A stretch of DNA of 64,000 nucleotides, taken from the NCBI GenBank assembly GCA_963576735.1, contig OY755189.1, positions 4,316,622-4,380,621 on the forward strand, given 5' to 3'. The stretch's first letter is position 1; each line of letters starts with the position of its first letter. This stretch comes from Bedellia somnulentella. Its lineage: Eukaryota; Arthropoda; Insecta; Lepidoptera; Bedelliidae. The notes under the pieces were generated by a model. The model searched no databases. It was not told where the DNA came from and saw nothing but the letters and a program-made list of their open reading frames with translations. A program made the translations under genes and the position numbers. Positions 52,940-63,929 of the stretch are shown one piece after another.

Positions 52940-53163
52940 TACATATTTTCTTACTAGAGGAGAACACGATTTGTTTTTTGTATTCTTTTAAAAAATTAAA
53001 TTATTAGTGTCCGTTGCACAGGCACGACCTATAATGGCACTAATGTACTCTATATGTCTCACCCTTATTTTAATTGTAAAATATGTGCTCTAGTATAAAT
53101 TGTACATAGGTTAATTAGAAAATAAACGATAAACGATTTATTTTATTTGTTTTTTTACAAAAG

Positions 53164-53285
53164 AAGCTGACAGCAACGACAACAATATAAATGATGACGA
53201 TGAGAATGATTACTCGAATGGACAATATGACTGGCTCAATGATGAAAATTCTAATGATTATTTTGATGATGATAACGATGATTAA
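53164..53285 (+). pseudogene. Acidic last exon of the TIR-element gene
   Basis: After an ACAAAAG acceptor the exon encodes about 40 residues ending at TAA, very rich in Asp and Asn (INDDDENDYSNGQYDW, YFDDDNDD). Its phase matches the donor at 40828, giving an uninterrupted codon across the junction. It is now 12 kb from the first exon because of the nested MULE and LINE. Confidence 0.6.
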
Positions 53286-53563
53286 GGACAATCAAATACT
53301 TTAAGTTACTAACTATATTTATTTTCTTTTTTGCAATTTTTTTTTAATGTAAAAACTGTTATCTTTGGTAAAAAAAAATAAAAATATTTTTTTATAAAAT
53401 ACAGTTACTCCGAAAAAAAAATTAATTTACCGAATATATGCAATAAATGATTTTAATTTTAATAATTATTACCCTAATGTTTAAATTCATTTTATTTGAA
53501 AAGAGATGCAGAAATATTTTATCGAAAGCAGTAGGTAAGTACTTTTTGGAATATTTAAATTCT

Positions 53564-54771
53564 TCGCTCTGACACGCATGCGCATAGTGCTCTCGCGTTC
53601 GTACTCACGGCCGAATAATTTTTGTGTTTAGTGGATTTTTGGTCATTCCAATTTGTCTGACTGACTGAATATAATTTTGTAATAGTTTTATCTCGATAAC
53701 ATATTAAAAAGCGGCCAAGAGCGAGATGGACTCGCTAATGAAGGGTTCCGTAGCAGCACTAGCAGCAGGTAGGTAACATAGTAATATAAAAGTTTAAAAT
53801 GTTTAGTTTAAAATGTTATTTACTTATCACTGATTTACTATAAGAAAACAATGGTTCACGTTTTATGCGTAAGGCCTGTGATAGTAAAATTATTGTTATA
53901 TATTTCAGTGAAATTAATAAATTAGGTAAGTAATTTGATTTATGACGTTTAAAAATAGAACTACTGGCTAGATCTCATTCAAACCAATTTTTGTTAGTAG
54001 TTTGTATAGTAATACACATCATATATTTTTTTCAGTTTTATCATGCCCATATTTTAGAAGTTACGGGGGGGGGACACACATTTTACCACTTTGGAAAAGT
54101 CTCTCGCGCAAACTATTCAGTTTTGAAAAAAATGATATAAGAAACCTCAACATCATTTTCAAATACCTTTTGATAGATACCCCACACGTATAGGTTTGAT
54201 GAAGAAAAAAAAATTTGAGTTTCAGTTCTAGGTATGGGGAACCCTAAAAATTTTGGTTTTTTTTTCAGATTTTATTTTAAAATCTTAATGCGGTTTACAG
54301 AATACATCTACGCACCAATTTTCAATAACGTAGTTCTTATAGTTTCGGAATAAACTGGCTGTGACATACGGACGGACGGACGGACAGACGGACAGACATG
54401 ACGAATCTATAAGGGTCCCGTTTTTGCCATTTGGCTACGGAACCCTAAAAATCAGACATTAAAAATAAGAAAAGTTCATTTATTTTTGGTGGAGCTTTAA
54501 AGCGTCTGACAAAAGTTTTGGTCCATGAAAAGTGTCTGATACTTGCGATACTATTTGAGAATGATATTCTATAAAGTATATCTAAAAATCAGCCATCCAA
54601 ATGTAAGTAAAGTAACTCTTATTTTTAGTCACCTTTCTCACCTGGTACCTGCCCAGGTGTCACTGGGCAAACTTCACGAAGACGCAGGTATCCAAAGTAC
54701 ATGAGACACTACTGAGAACTTAAAGTTTCATCTTTTAGAAAATAAGTTACGTCTTATCGCTCTGGGATCTT
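53564..54771 (-). repeat. Right terminal inverted repeat with nested insertion
   Basis: It matches 39539-40003 reversed. The match is interrupted at about 53705-54450 by a GGGTTCCGTA-family element flanked by A runs. Confidence 0.85.
53705..54450 (+). mobile_element. GGGTTCCGTA-family element nested in the TIR
   Basis: It starts GCGGCCAAGAGCGAGATGGA and ends GGCTACGGAACCCTAAAAA, with a GGAC/GACA tandem tract (54366-54397). The left arm of the composite supplies the empty site, so the borders are clear and the target duplication is a short A run. Confidence 0.8.
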
Positions 54772-54834
54772 ACTCTATTCACATAATTATTTTACCTCTG
54801 ACCATGACCACCTCTGACACCATTTATGTTATGA

Positions 54835-56325
54835 CTAGCTTTTTGCCCCGTGACTTCGTCCGCGTGGACTTCATTTTTTGCATCCAGTTTACATAATACC
54901 AAAATACCGAAACACTGTCTCAACTTCTGTTTTTTATATTTATAATCCCGCGGGCGTTGTAAATGACATAAAGGACATTGAGGCTTTTTAAGTGATTGTT
55001 GGGCGATGCAGTTTGTGACCCATCACTAACAACCTTTATTAACCTATCTTTTATCAATATATTTCCAAAATTGGATGAAGAATTAGTATCTCCGAAGCTA
55101 TGGCCACCCTTTTATGGAATTTATGGTTGTTAGCATATATTCATGAATGATTGATAGTTGGATTTCATAAATTCAATCGCACCAAGTTTTATTATAAAAT
55201 GTAAAAAAACTCTATATTAACTTTCATTTGCTATATCAACCCGTTAGGGGATGAGTTCCAAAAATTCCTTTTTAATTGTTCATAAGAATCATGGAACAAA
55301 TATACCAAGTTTTTATGTTCAGAAATGAGAATATCTCTAGTAAGTACAGATACGGATAGTAGTTTGGCGCTGCGGCGACGACGGCCCGGTGCTGCCCCCT
55401 ACACTGACCGTTGGTGATAGTGGGAGAGCTTGCAGCGATTGCTCGGCAATATAGGGATGATTAGTGGTGGATCTCCTTCCAAAATAATCGCTAAATTGAA
55501 GGGATAGTGCTTGTTATTATTATATATAGTGTTATTTTAAGCTGACAAAATTTTTTTTTACAAAAAGCTTGAATTACCTGAGATACGAACCCGGGACGAT
55601 TGATTCATAATAGTTCTAATTAAATATTCATAGTAGTTAGTTATACCGCTACGCCACGGAGACGTTACCGGGGCGGTGTCAAATTTTTATTACGCTTTAT
55701 TTCACATTAGTCTTACTATTGATAAACAAATTTGTCATTTAAATTGATGAAACCCCTTCATCTTTCCAAAATGAACATTAACAAAGTGTCTGATGTGAAT
55801 TCCATCGATGATAAAAATAATCGCTGCAATATTTTGAGCCATATATGAGTTAAGGTTTTTTGATGTTCCTATGAGAACTCTTGCGGATTCCTTAGTTTCA
55901 AGGAATCGTCGTCGTTTCATTTAGTTTCTATATTATTTACATGTTAATATTCGTTTGCAATATAAGTAGATGTAAAAAAAAATGTATACGATAAAAAAAT
56001 AGTACATCATGGCTCGGGAGTTCCTTATTTTCGGGGATGCATTACCGTACCATTAAGCTTCTAAATTTTGATTTTTATATTAGTTTACAATATTTTACGT
56101 TGTTTTAAACGATACACAGCGCCATCTCCAATGCATTTAGTAAGCAAACAATATTTTTTATTTCCCGTGGGAACATAATTTTTCCGGGATAAAAAGTACC
56201 CTATTATTTAATTTAGACTTCTAACTACACGTCTGAAAAATTTCAAAGCAATCGGTTCAGTATTTACGGCGTGAAAGCGGAACAAACAAACAAACAAACT
56301 CACTTTCCCATTTATAATATTAGTA
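54835..56325 (-). mobile_element. Non-autonomous Helitron, inverted sibling
   Basis: On the minus strand it runs from TCCATACTAATATTATAAAT (preceded by A) to AAAAAGCTAG (followed by T). It is highly similar to 32852-34332 over its whole length, including the 61-codon frame (55735-55920), the tRNA-like block and the internal SINE piece. The insertion site differs, so it is an independent copy. Confidence 0.85.
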
Positions 56326-56774
56326 TGGATGGATGTGAGTTATGATGGCATTACTTGCTGTGAAGTGTGTCTAGTGCTCCGTATAGTTCTTTGCTCTTTT
56401 TACTACTTTCCATGTTATTATAAGGTCTACCATGCCGATAACGATTTAGAATAGCGCCAGAAAAAATGTCTTATGGCTAGAGGTAAAATAACTGTGATCG
56501 GACTGTAACGAATCTTATATAGTGTTGTGAAAATAAATTTGCCAATATCAATATTCTCGGTATCAGCGTACGGCACAGCTACTTTATATTATGGATGTAT
56601 TTATAATAATATAAAGGATTGAGTACAAGAGTTCTAAAGTGTCCCAAACAAGGATATCTCACTAGATCGCTGCATCTCATTTTAAGTAGGGTGACCATTT
56701 GTTGATGTTATTGAGTAATTTAATGAGTGTTGCTCAAATAGTAAAAAGGAACACTTATACGTACATACATGTAT

Positions 56775-57050
56775 GAATACATTTACATACATATACTCAC
56801 GGTTATAAGTACGAAGAGTTGTAGTCAGAGCATCGGAACTAACAATTCGTCTGGGGAATTTCGCAGCCGGTTTTAAAATCTGAGTACGGAATAAATGAAA
56901 TGAAGATGGTGAAGTAAAGGATGATTGGTGATGAGGCTCCAGCCACATTGCCCAACAATAACCCTAAAGGCCCCAAAACTATAAATCACCGCTTACGATC
57001 CCCGCGGGTTGAGTAGTTAAGTGCAATTTTAAACCGACACTACACCGCTT
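56775..57050 (-). repeat. Metulj-like SINE, diverged copy
   Basis: CATACATATACTCACGGTTAT, GTAGTCAGAGCATC, GATTGGTGATGAGGCTCCAG and CGGCACTACAC-like ends are in reversed order. It is more diverged than the other copies. Confidence 0.65.
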
Positions 57051-57630
57051 CCTACTTTACTTATAGTTGGAATCATTTACTTTTTCACGTGAAATTTTTG
57101 CATTTAATTTGCAGAATACAGAAACACAATCTCATCTATACACTACAGCTTATCAAGCTCGAAAGGAGTCAACATTTTCTTATCCACTTTTGGAAGAACA
57201 AAGGGTTGAAGATGGTAAATTGTATTCTTTTTGATGATAGATTTCCAGCTAAATCACACCGTCGTCTCAAACGACACCCCCACAGGAAGAATATGAGATA
57301 ATGCCTCTTTTCTAACTTAACCATCGATGCAAATCAATTTTATTTGCTATACATGAATGTTTTTAATTTGAACTTCTTCATCCCTTCATCTTTGAAATCG
57401 AAATCAGGAAGTTCCATAGTAGCCCACTTTTTAATAAAACTTTCTTTATATATAATATAATAATTAAGCGGGATTAACCAACGAATTCTTTTAAATTACT
57501 TACAACTGACGAAGAAACGTTACGACAAGATGTTTCGGTAATATTACGCAGAGCGAAGTTACCGAAAAGTAACGTTTCCACAGCGGAGCGTTAAGCTCTT
57601 AGGAATTTGAGAGAGAACCAGGACATACAA

Positions 57631-58640
57631 GTTTCTGAAAGCGGATAAGGGTAATGCTACAGTGGTGATCAATTCAGAGGACTATGACACTAAAATACGT
57701 AATTTGTTGGGTGACACTAATATTTACAAGTCTGTGTCCTATAATCTCACGGCCAGAGTAACACGACGTATACGCGCAGTGATCCGGGATAACAAGTATC
57801 TTTTCGAGGAGGAGGATTACGAACGATTGTACAAACCTACTATAACGGTTCCACCTAAGTTATATGGGCTACCGAAAGTACATAAAGCCAATGTCCCACT
57901 GAGACCCATAGTGAACCAAATAAACTCACCTACTTATTATTTGGCAAAATGTGTGGCGTCGCTATTACAACCGTTAGTGTGCAATACTTCTTCTTTTTTG
58001 AAGGATTCGCGTCATTTTATTGATATGCTTAATTAAGGACATCAGACTGGACCCAGATGACATAATGGTAAGTTTTGAGGTGGAGTCACTTTTCACCAAT
58101 GTTTCAGTCCAAGAATGTATACACTTAATTAAGGATATGTTAAGGACGAATGGTATGCCGGAGGGGTACATCACATTAATAAGGAACTGTTTAGAGGGGA
58201 ATTACTTTTATATAGTGGGCAATACTACCTCCAGATAGATGGCGTAGCTATGGGAAGTCCAGTGGCACCAGTCACGGCTAATATCTGGATGGAACATTTT
58301 GAATCCATAATACAAACGAACACCTTTAACATCAAATTATGGAAGAGATATGTCGATGATGTATTTTGTATTATGAAAGGTAATAGGCCGGAGGTAGAAC
58401 ATTCCTTACATACCTAAACTCTGCACATTCTAAGGTAAAGTTCATGTATGAACTAGAAATAGATGGAATTTTGCCATTCCTTGACGTCAAAGTGATGAGG
58501 GGACCGGATGGATCACTAGCACACACCGTTTACAGAAAACCAACTCACACGGACGGAACATGCGACCTCCCACCATCATCCTACCCAATTAAATTCAGTA
58601 GCTTCTTCACTGTTCTGCCGAGCTCATGCTCTTTGTGACT
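57631..58640 (+). pseudogene. Penelope-like reverse transcriptase, broken frames
   Basis: The readable parts in order are FLKADKGNATVVINSEDY, YGLPKVHKANVPLRPIV (to about 58034), DPDDIMVSFEVESLFTNV (58020-58238), [19 protein letters not shown] and [10 protein letters not shown] (about 58240-58370), then LPFLDVKVMR and HTVYRKPTHTD (58444-58638). These are the Penelope RT fingers, palm with YVDD, and the region towards the thumb. At least three frame changes and stops occur, so no functional polymerase is made. The segment beyond 58640 up to the SINE is also readable in patches. Confidence 0.85.
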
Positions 58641-58794
58641 CTGAATATATAGCGAACGAGCTGTCACATATTCAGAATGTGCACCGTGATAATGGCTACA
58701 AGCTGGGTGGGAACCGGGAATCTAGACGCAGAAATAGGGTTAAAAGAGTGGACGTACCAAGACAGCCTGCTTTTCTACAGACTGTTAAAGCTAA

Positions 58795-58893
58795 TAAATA
58801 AAGGAAAGAAAAATTTCGACGCAGGCGGACACACTTTATTTATTCTTTATTTATTAGTAATAATCCCCACATGAGGTTTTCATGAACAAAAAG
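58795..58893 (+). repeat. SINE-A tail inserted in the Penelope-like element
   Basis: AAATAAAGGAAAGAAAAATT and CGACGCAGG are followed by TTTATTAGTAATAATCCCC and ATGAGGTTTTCATGAACA. It separates the RT part from the GIY-YIG part. Confidence 0.8.
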
Positions 58894-58913
58894 ATTTAAA
58901 GAATGTTAAAGGG

Positions 58914-59462
58914 GTGACAGATAAGGTCGGATCATTATTGAACAAGTTCTCAATAAGGACAGTCTTCACCCCATTACTAAAAGTAGCAGCACAGGTTGGA
59001 AGTCCAGAAGATGTCATTCCCTATCAGACACCCGGTGTTTACAAGGTGGATTGCAGTTGTGGTAGTTCGTACATAGAACAAACGAAGCGGACAATTGCTC
59101 AACGAGTCAAAGAATATATCGCAGCTGTTAAAAATCGCCAGGTGGAGAAGTCTGCCACAGTAGAGCACTTGTTAGAATCGGGATCAAACAACTGGATTAA
59201 ACTCCATAAACCAACCGTCGTTTCCAATGATCGCAATTACTATTCTCGAATAATGCGTGAAGCGGTAGAAATTAAAAAACACGAGAATTCCAACCGGGAA
59301 AGTGGCTATCATTCATCTTCTACGTGGGAGCCAGTGATTTATAATAAGTGTTCGCGTCGCAAGGTGATGTCTAGTACAACGTCATCGGTCATTGTTAGTG
59401 TAGTGTGTCGCAACCCTAATAACATTTTGTGCACAACAGCCAGCTCGTCAGTCAGCCCGTGA
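58914..59462 (+). CDS. Penelope-like GIY-YIG endonuclease domain
   Basis: A 182-codon open frame downstream of the [21 protein letters not shown] is the GIY-YIG core with the linked cysteines found in this family (the second motif is SYI rather than YIG). [12 protein letters not shown] supplies the catalytic-region helix Arg, and [11 protein letters not shown] and a later Glu ([10 protein letters not shown]) follow. The domain nicks target DNA in intact elements. The frame is open, but the RT before it is destroyed, so the copy is inactive by itself. The ATG used is internal to the original ORF. Confidence 0.8.
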   Translation: MTDKVGSLLNKFSIRTVFTPLLKVAAQVGSPEDVIPYQTPGVYKVDCSCGSSYIEQTKRTIAQRVKEYIAAVKNRQVEKSATVEHLLESGSNNWIKLHKPTVVSNDRNYYSRIMREAVEIKKHENSNRESGYHSSSTWEPVIYNKCSRRKVMSSTTSSVIVSVVCRNPNNILCTTASSSVSP

Positions 59463-59809
59463 CGTGTTTCTAGTCTTTGCCCGTGACCACGGCACCAGTA
59501 GGTGTGCCAAAACGTCGGGCAAACAAATCACATGAGTGGTTTTAAAAAGTATTCGTTGGTTATATAATCCCGCTTATTATTATAATATAATGTCTATAAA
59601 CCGCAAGAGTTTAAAAAACACTTTCTTAATGAGAAGTTTTAAATCTGACTGTTCATTGAGTTTAGCAATTACCATTATTTATTGATCTTATAGATACAAT
59701 AATGAAATTAAACAAATATTAATCTAACCGATTGGGATTGAACAATATTACGACAAAAATAATCTTACAAGACATTAAGTATAATCGTAAATAATTTGCT
59801 TGATATCAT

Positions 59810-62800
59810 TTAATATCCAGACAGTTCGGCGAGTGTAACATGGATTTGATTTATCATGTCTGATGCTATCATGCTTCTTCCGTAAATATTGAACGCTTTC
59901 TCGTTGCAAGATCGCGTTATTCTTGATGCCTCAACTGCTGCTCCAGCTGCCGCGTGATCTTTAGTAGGAAACTTATTGTAGAGATTTGATTTCAAATACC
60001 AATTGTAAATGGTTCCTAAAACTCCCGATAAAATATCTCCCTGGCCCGCAGCTCTGCGGCCAGACCCGCCACCGACAACTGAACATTCTAAACTCTTGTT
60101 AGTTGCTAAAAACGTGTCAACTTCACCTTTCACTAATAACGTAACATTACTACCCCAATATCTATAGCCACCTTCATTAGGGCCGATTGCTTTTAATAGT
60201 CGTTTAGCTTCCTTATGATTTGGTGTTAAGATAGCTCCTCCTCGATAATCTTTTATTACGTCGATATTCTTTGATACAGCGTACAGTCCGTCTGCATCAA
60301 TTATTATAGGCTTTTGTAGTTCATTGCATTTTGAGACAATGTTATGAAATAATTCGATAGTGCCTTCTTCTCTTCCAAGGCCTGGCCCGATCACTATTGT
60401 GTCCATTTTTTCAAGTAATTTATATATATCTGGTAAATTGTCATGCTTTAAATATGGGTACACTATGAGATCAGGACTATACGCTTTTATCACAGGTGAT
60501 GCGCTCTCCGTAGTAATGACATAAACTAAATCAGCCCCAGTCTGAAACAAAAATATAAAATATTTCCAAACCGTGTTTATAACATTCATCTATTGTTAGT
60601 TTCATTACATCTATGGTTAGTTTAGTTTGGTAACAGAAGAAATGTTCCCAACTCCCCGGTGCCGGAAAGAATAGTTTCAGTTATGTGAAGACTACAGAGT
60701 AGATGAAACATTTTCAGTAGATCAATCACCATCCCGCCAGACATTTAATAACTTGTCTGCCTATGCTCACGGCTATTATCTTATTTTGACAGTTTGGAAG
60801 ATTTACAGCATGCATACATACATAGCTGTGTAGTGTCGGCTTAGAATAGCAGTACCCCATTTCTTCCGGTGGGTGTACGTAAGAGGCGACTAACGGTATT
60901 GGGGCCTTTAAGGGATTTGCCGATGCTTCGCTTCGCTTTGGGCGATGCGGTTATAGACCCATCACCAACAACCTTTATTTTATCATCTTATCCCCACTCA
61001 ACTTTCCAAAAGTGGCTGAGGAAATTGTAATTCCTTAGCTCTGGCTACCCTTTCTAGGGATTTATAGTCGTGAGTATATGTGTAAATCCCAAAAATGGTA
61101 GCCGGAGGTTTAGAGCAAGAAACTCCTCAGCCACAGTTGATTGGGGACAGGATGGTAGATACAAAGTATCGTTGGTGATGGGTCTCCAACCGCATCGCCC
61201 AAAAACCACTTAAAAATCCCCACACACTTAGTTGTCCCTTATGACACCCGTTGGTAGAGAGGCGTAGCGTAGTGACATTCTTAGCCGGCACTACAGCATA
61301 TTACTAAATAAATACTAAACAATAACATTTAGTAACACATACGTTTGGAACTTATAATAAAACTAAATCTTTCAATGTTGACCCTTTCGGTTTGAAATCT
61401 CCCGTCAGCTTAAAACAATCAAAAGTTAAATAAAATCGTTGTATTATCTGTTCATATTATAAACTCTCTAAGAGAGATTGACACGGTAGCTCAATTCGCA
61501 GAGCGACGGGGGCGTATACCCAAGGTCGCGGGTTCGATTCCCGCCTGTGTCGAAATGTTTCTTTCCTTTATTTATTCTTTATTTATTAGTAATAATCCCC
61601 ACATGAGGTTTTCATGAACAAAAAGATTTAAATTCTCTAAGAGAGGTCGGTGGACTCTGAAATATTTGTGCGTATTTTTTCGGGCGTGATTAATGTTTGT
61701 TAATTTCACAGTTTTATAAAACTAAACGTTGCTTGTTAAAGTAAAATTAATATAAAAATTAAACACCGTCAAACTTACAGTAAATAAAAGTTTTCAGTTA
61801 ATTAAAAGTTTTACTTATTTCCTGTAATTATCAAAGTAGCTTCCAAATAAAACGTCAAATAATAATGACAAAGAGTACTGTGATAGCTCATTGGATAAAA
61901 CATCGCTTTTTGTGTAGACGATGACGGTTCAAACCCCGGGTCGGGGCTATACCAATTTGTTTTTTTAAAAGACCTATGTGTGGTTAAATTATCATGGTTG
62001 GTAACATTAAGGGAAAACATCGTGAGGAAACCTATATGGCTGAGATGCACTTATTCATGTGACAGTGTATTCGTATAAAAAAGGTGATAGGCCTGCCCCC
62101 TATCACATGAGTACACTGTTCTAGGAAAACGTGGGTATTCTTAAGACCAAGTGACAATTTCACGTGATGTTCAGAAATATAAATAACTCAAAACTCAAAC
62201 GTTTATTGCATATCCTCTGCCAACTCCTTTGGTATACGGCGTGAACGTTTGCGTTTTTAGTTAATTTGATTAAAACAATTCAGCTTAACCACCTCCCCGC
62301 CCGCGTCCCTCTTATAACGGTGAACTGGTAAGTTTAACTTGTCACTTATTAGTGACAATTATTGCTGGAATAAAATTCACAATAAATTGTGGATTTCAAT
62401 GTCATTTTGAATCCTACACCCTACCTGCTCTAACTATATTCAATTTTACAAGTCTCACTACTATAAAATCGCAGAAAGGGTAGCCAGCGATTTGAAAACA
62501 AACATGTTCTATGGTAATAAGTTCCCTAAACAAACATTTCCTACCATTAATTTAGTAAGCCCCGGATATTTTTCGCACTGTATAACAATACCAATCACAA
62601 AAACATACTTCTAAAAGGGTTCGTAGTAAAAGTATATTGACTTACTTTGAGTGCTGATATGGCGGAAAAATAAGGGGCACCGCTGTATTCCGTGGAACCA
62701 CCAATAACACAGATTTTACCAGAATCACCTTTAACAGACCCATTTAAGTCAGGAATAACACTGATGAAATCCGTAACTTGCTGTGAAACTGTACCACTAT

Positions 62801-62843
62801 TTAATGATAAATAAATTAGCAAATTTATCAAGAATTGAAACAT
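59810..62843 (-). CDS. NAXD: ATP-dependent (S)-NAD(P)H-hydrate dehydratase
   Basis: Two coding exons, 62646-62843 and 59810-60541, join in phase (SALK/TGADLVYV) to about 309 residues. The enzyme repairs hydrated NAD(P)H using ATP, as partner of the NAXE epimerase. Visible landmarks are GKICVIGGSTEYSGAP, GPGLGREEGT, PIIIDADGLYAV, ILTPNHKEAKRL and GGGSGRRAAGQGDILSG, the ribokinase-like active site with its catalytic Asp. The first residues (MFQFLINLLIYLSLNSG) are hydrophobic and may be a signal or transit segment; an upstream in-frame ATG at 62876 is possible. The 2.1 kb intron holds two Metulj-like SINEs, a SINE-A and a SINE-B. The stop is TAA at 59810-59812. Confidence 0.93.
60825..61085 (+). 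repeat. Metulj-like SINE copy
   Basis: It is full length, from GTGTAGTGTCGGCTTAG to GTGAGTATATGTG, with an extra CTTCGCTTCGCTTTGGG segment near 60925-60940. A second copy follows in opposite orientation, tail to tail. Confidence 0.8.
61085..61305 (-). repeat. Metulj-like SINE copy, inverted
   Basis: The reversed order is AAATGGTAGCCGGAGG, TTGGTGATGGGTCTCCAACC, GACACCCGTTGGTAG and TTAGCCGGCACTACA. Together with 60825-61085 it makes an inverted pair in the NAXD intron. Confidence 0.8.
61480..61630 (+). repeat. SINE-A full copy with tRNA-like cloverleaf
   Basis: 61480-61551 folds as a tRNA. The 7-bp acceptor stem is GACACGG with CTGTGTC, the D arm GCTC/GAGC, and the T arm GCGGGTTCGATTCCCGC is perfect. 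The body then runs TTTCTTTCCTTTATTTATTC to CCCCACATGAGGTTTTCATG and AACAAAAAG. Confidence 0.85.
61875..62260 (+). repeat. SINE-B, the longest copy
   Basis: The head GTGATAGCTCATTGGATAAAA with B box GGTTCAAACCC is followed by CATCGTGAGGAAACCTATAT, CCCCCTATCACATGAGTACA, the CACGTGATGTTCAG core and GGCGTGAACG. It serves as the reference for the fragments at 1, 29500, 30932, 34385 and 35582. A short stretch around 62190-62215 looks inserted. Confidence 0.8.
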
Positions 62844-63084
62844 GGTTAAGCAGTATGCCAGTCGATGTACGGTCAATTAATAACAAATATGCTGATAAAA
62901 CTAGTTTGTAGTGAACTGTTAGCAGTTCACACATAAACAAGAAAACAATCACACGAGCAATACTAAAACAATGAAGTCGTACATTGGAGGATCAAATATG
63001 GAAAAAACAATGCGAGATTTAACGCAACACTTATTTATTGTAGCTTTTAGATCAAGCTTTTGTTATTTTAAATATTATATCATG

Positions 63085-63350
63085 TTGTGATGTATAGTGT
63101 CAGCTTAGAATATCACTACCCCATTTCTTCTCATGGGTGATCGTAAGAGGCGATTAAGGGTATCGGGGCTTTTTAAGAGATTTTTATTGGTTATCGAAGC
63201 TAAGTGATTTTTGGGGGATGCGTTTGGAGACACATTTATTTTACAATCTTTTTCCCACTTAACTTACAAAAATAGCTGAAGATTTTTCTTAATCTGAAGC
63301 TCTGGTTACCCCTTATAGGGATGACTATAGTGACTATATGTATTTTTGTG
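63085..63350 (+). repeat. Metulj-like SINE copy
   Basis: TGTATAGTGTCAGCTTAGAA, GTAAGAGGCGATTAAGGG and GCTCTGGTTACCCC are in family order. The copy is diverged. Confidence 0.7.
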
Positions 63351-63439
63351 AATATTTCAATATATAACACATGATTTAATTGTAATTATAGATTAAAACT
63401 TAATTAATCTAGTTAAGTACAATATAATACGCACATAAC

Positions 63440-63620
63440 AAATACTCACGGCTTATTTTCCAAAAAAGAGTAGCCAGAGCTTCAGCATTGGAAATTCCTC
63501 AGAGCCACTTTTTAAAGTTGGTTAGAGAAAACACTATCAAATAAAATGACGGTTGATGATATCTCCGCCACATCGCCCAGCAATCTTTTAAAGCCCGTAG
63601 TACTAAATCGCCAATGCAAT
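63440..63620 (-). repeat. Metulj-like SINE fragment
   Basis: CAAATACTCACGGCTTATTT and GAGTAGCCAGAGCTTC mark the reversed 3' half. The 5' half is mostly lost. Confidence 0.65.
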
Positions 63621-63929
63621 ATGAGTGTGTAAATTACACAATAAAAAAAACTGTTACATTCTAACCTAATATAAGTTAACATAATTTGATATTCATATAA
63701 ATAAAATACTATGACTATTTAGAAGAACTTACTACACTCACGGCCAGTGGCGTGGCGTGCCGTGGCGGGGCCCCGTATAAATATTTGTTCAGGAGTTCTC
63801 TGAAAAGGGGAAAAGTTTTTCACTTAAGAAAAATAATGTTGAAATAAAATTAAAGATGTTTTTATCTGTCAATTATTAAATATTTTTTAAACAATTTAAA
63901 TTAAATTAAGCTATCCTATAATGTAAATC

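Larger units (their letters stand above)
48226..53150 (+). mobile_element. Two-ORF LINE (CR1/Jockey superfamily, tentative)
   Basis: A GC-richer leader (about 48226-48426, with tandem CATTCGTTCATTC) precedes ORF1 and ORF2. The 3' UTR has a CA-rich simple repeat (52880-52936) and ends near AAACGATAAACGATTTATT. It lies in the intron of the decayed TIR-element gene. ORF2 is intact and ORF1 has one stop. Confidence 0.8.
39539..54771 (+). mobile_element. Composite TIR-bounded transposon with nested elements
   Basis: 39539-40003 is the reverse complement of 53564-54771 once a nested 0.74 kb repeat in the right arm is removed. Both outer ends begin AAGATCCCAGAGCG. Inside lie a decayed two-exon gene (40080-40828 and 53164-53285), and in its intron a MULE-type gene, several SINEs and a LINE. 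No target duplication was found at the outer edges. The superfamily is not assigned. Confidence 0.65.
57437..59600 (+). mobile_element. Penelope-like element, degenerate
   Basis: RT and GIY-YIG parts lie between inverted flanks: GCGGGATTAACCAACGAATT near 57470-57490 and its reversed form TTCGTTGGTTATATAATCCC near 59550-59570. Several frameshifts and a SINE insertion (58795-58893) disrupt it. RT joined to a GIY-YIG endonuclease is diagnostic of Penelope-like elements. Confidence 0.85.

Noticed and set aside
61480..61551. A functional tRNA gene
   Set aside because: It folds well but is followed by the SINE-A body and repeated elsewhere with the same tail, so it is a SINE head. The anticodon arm is irregular.
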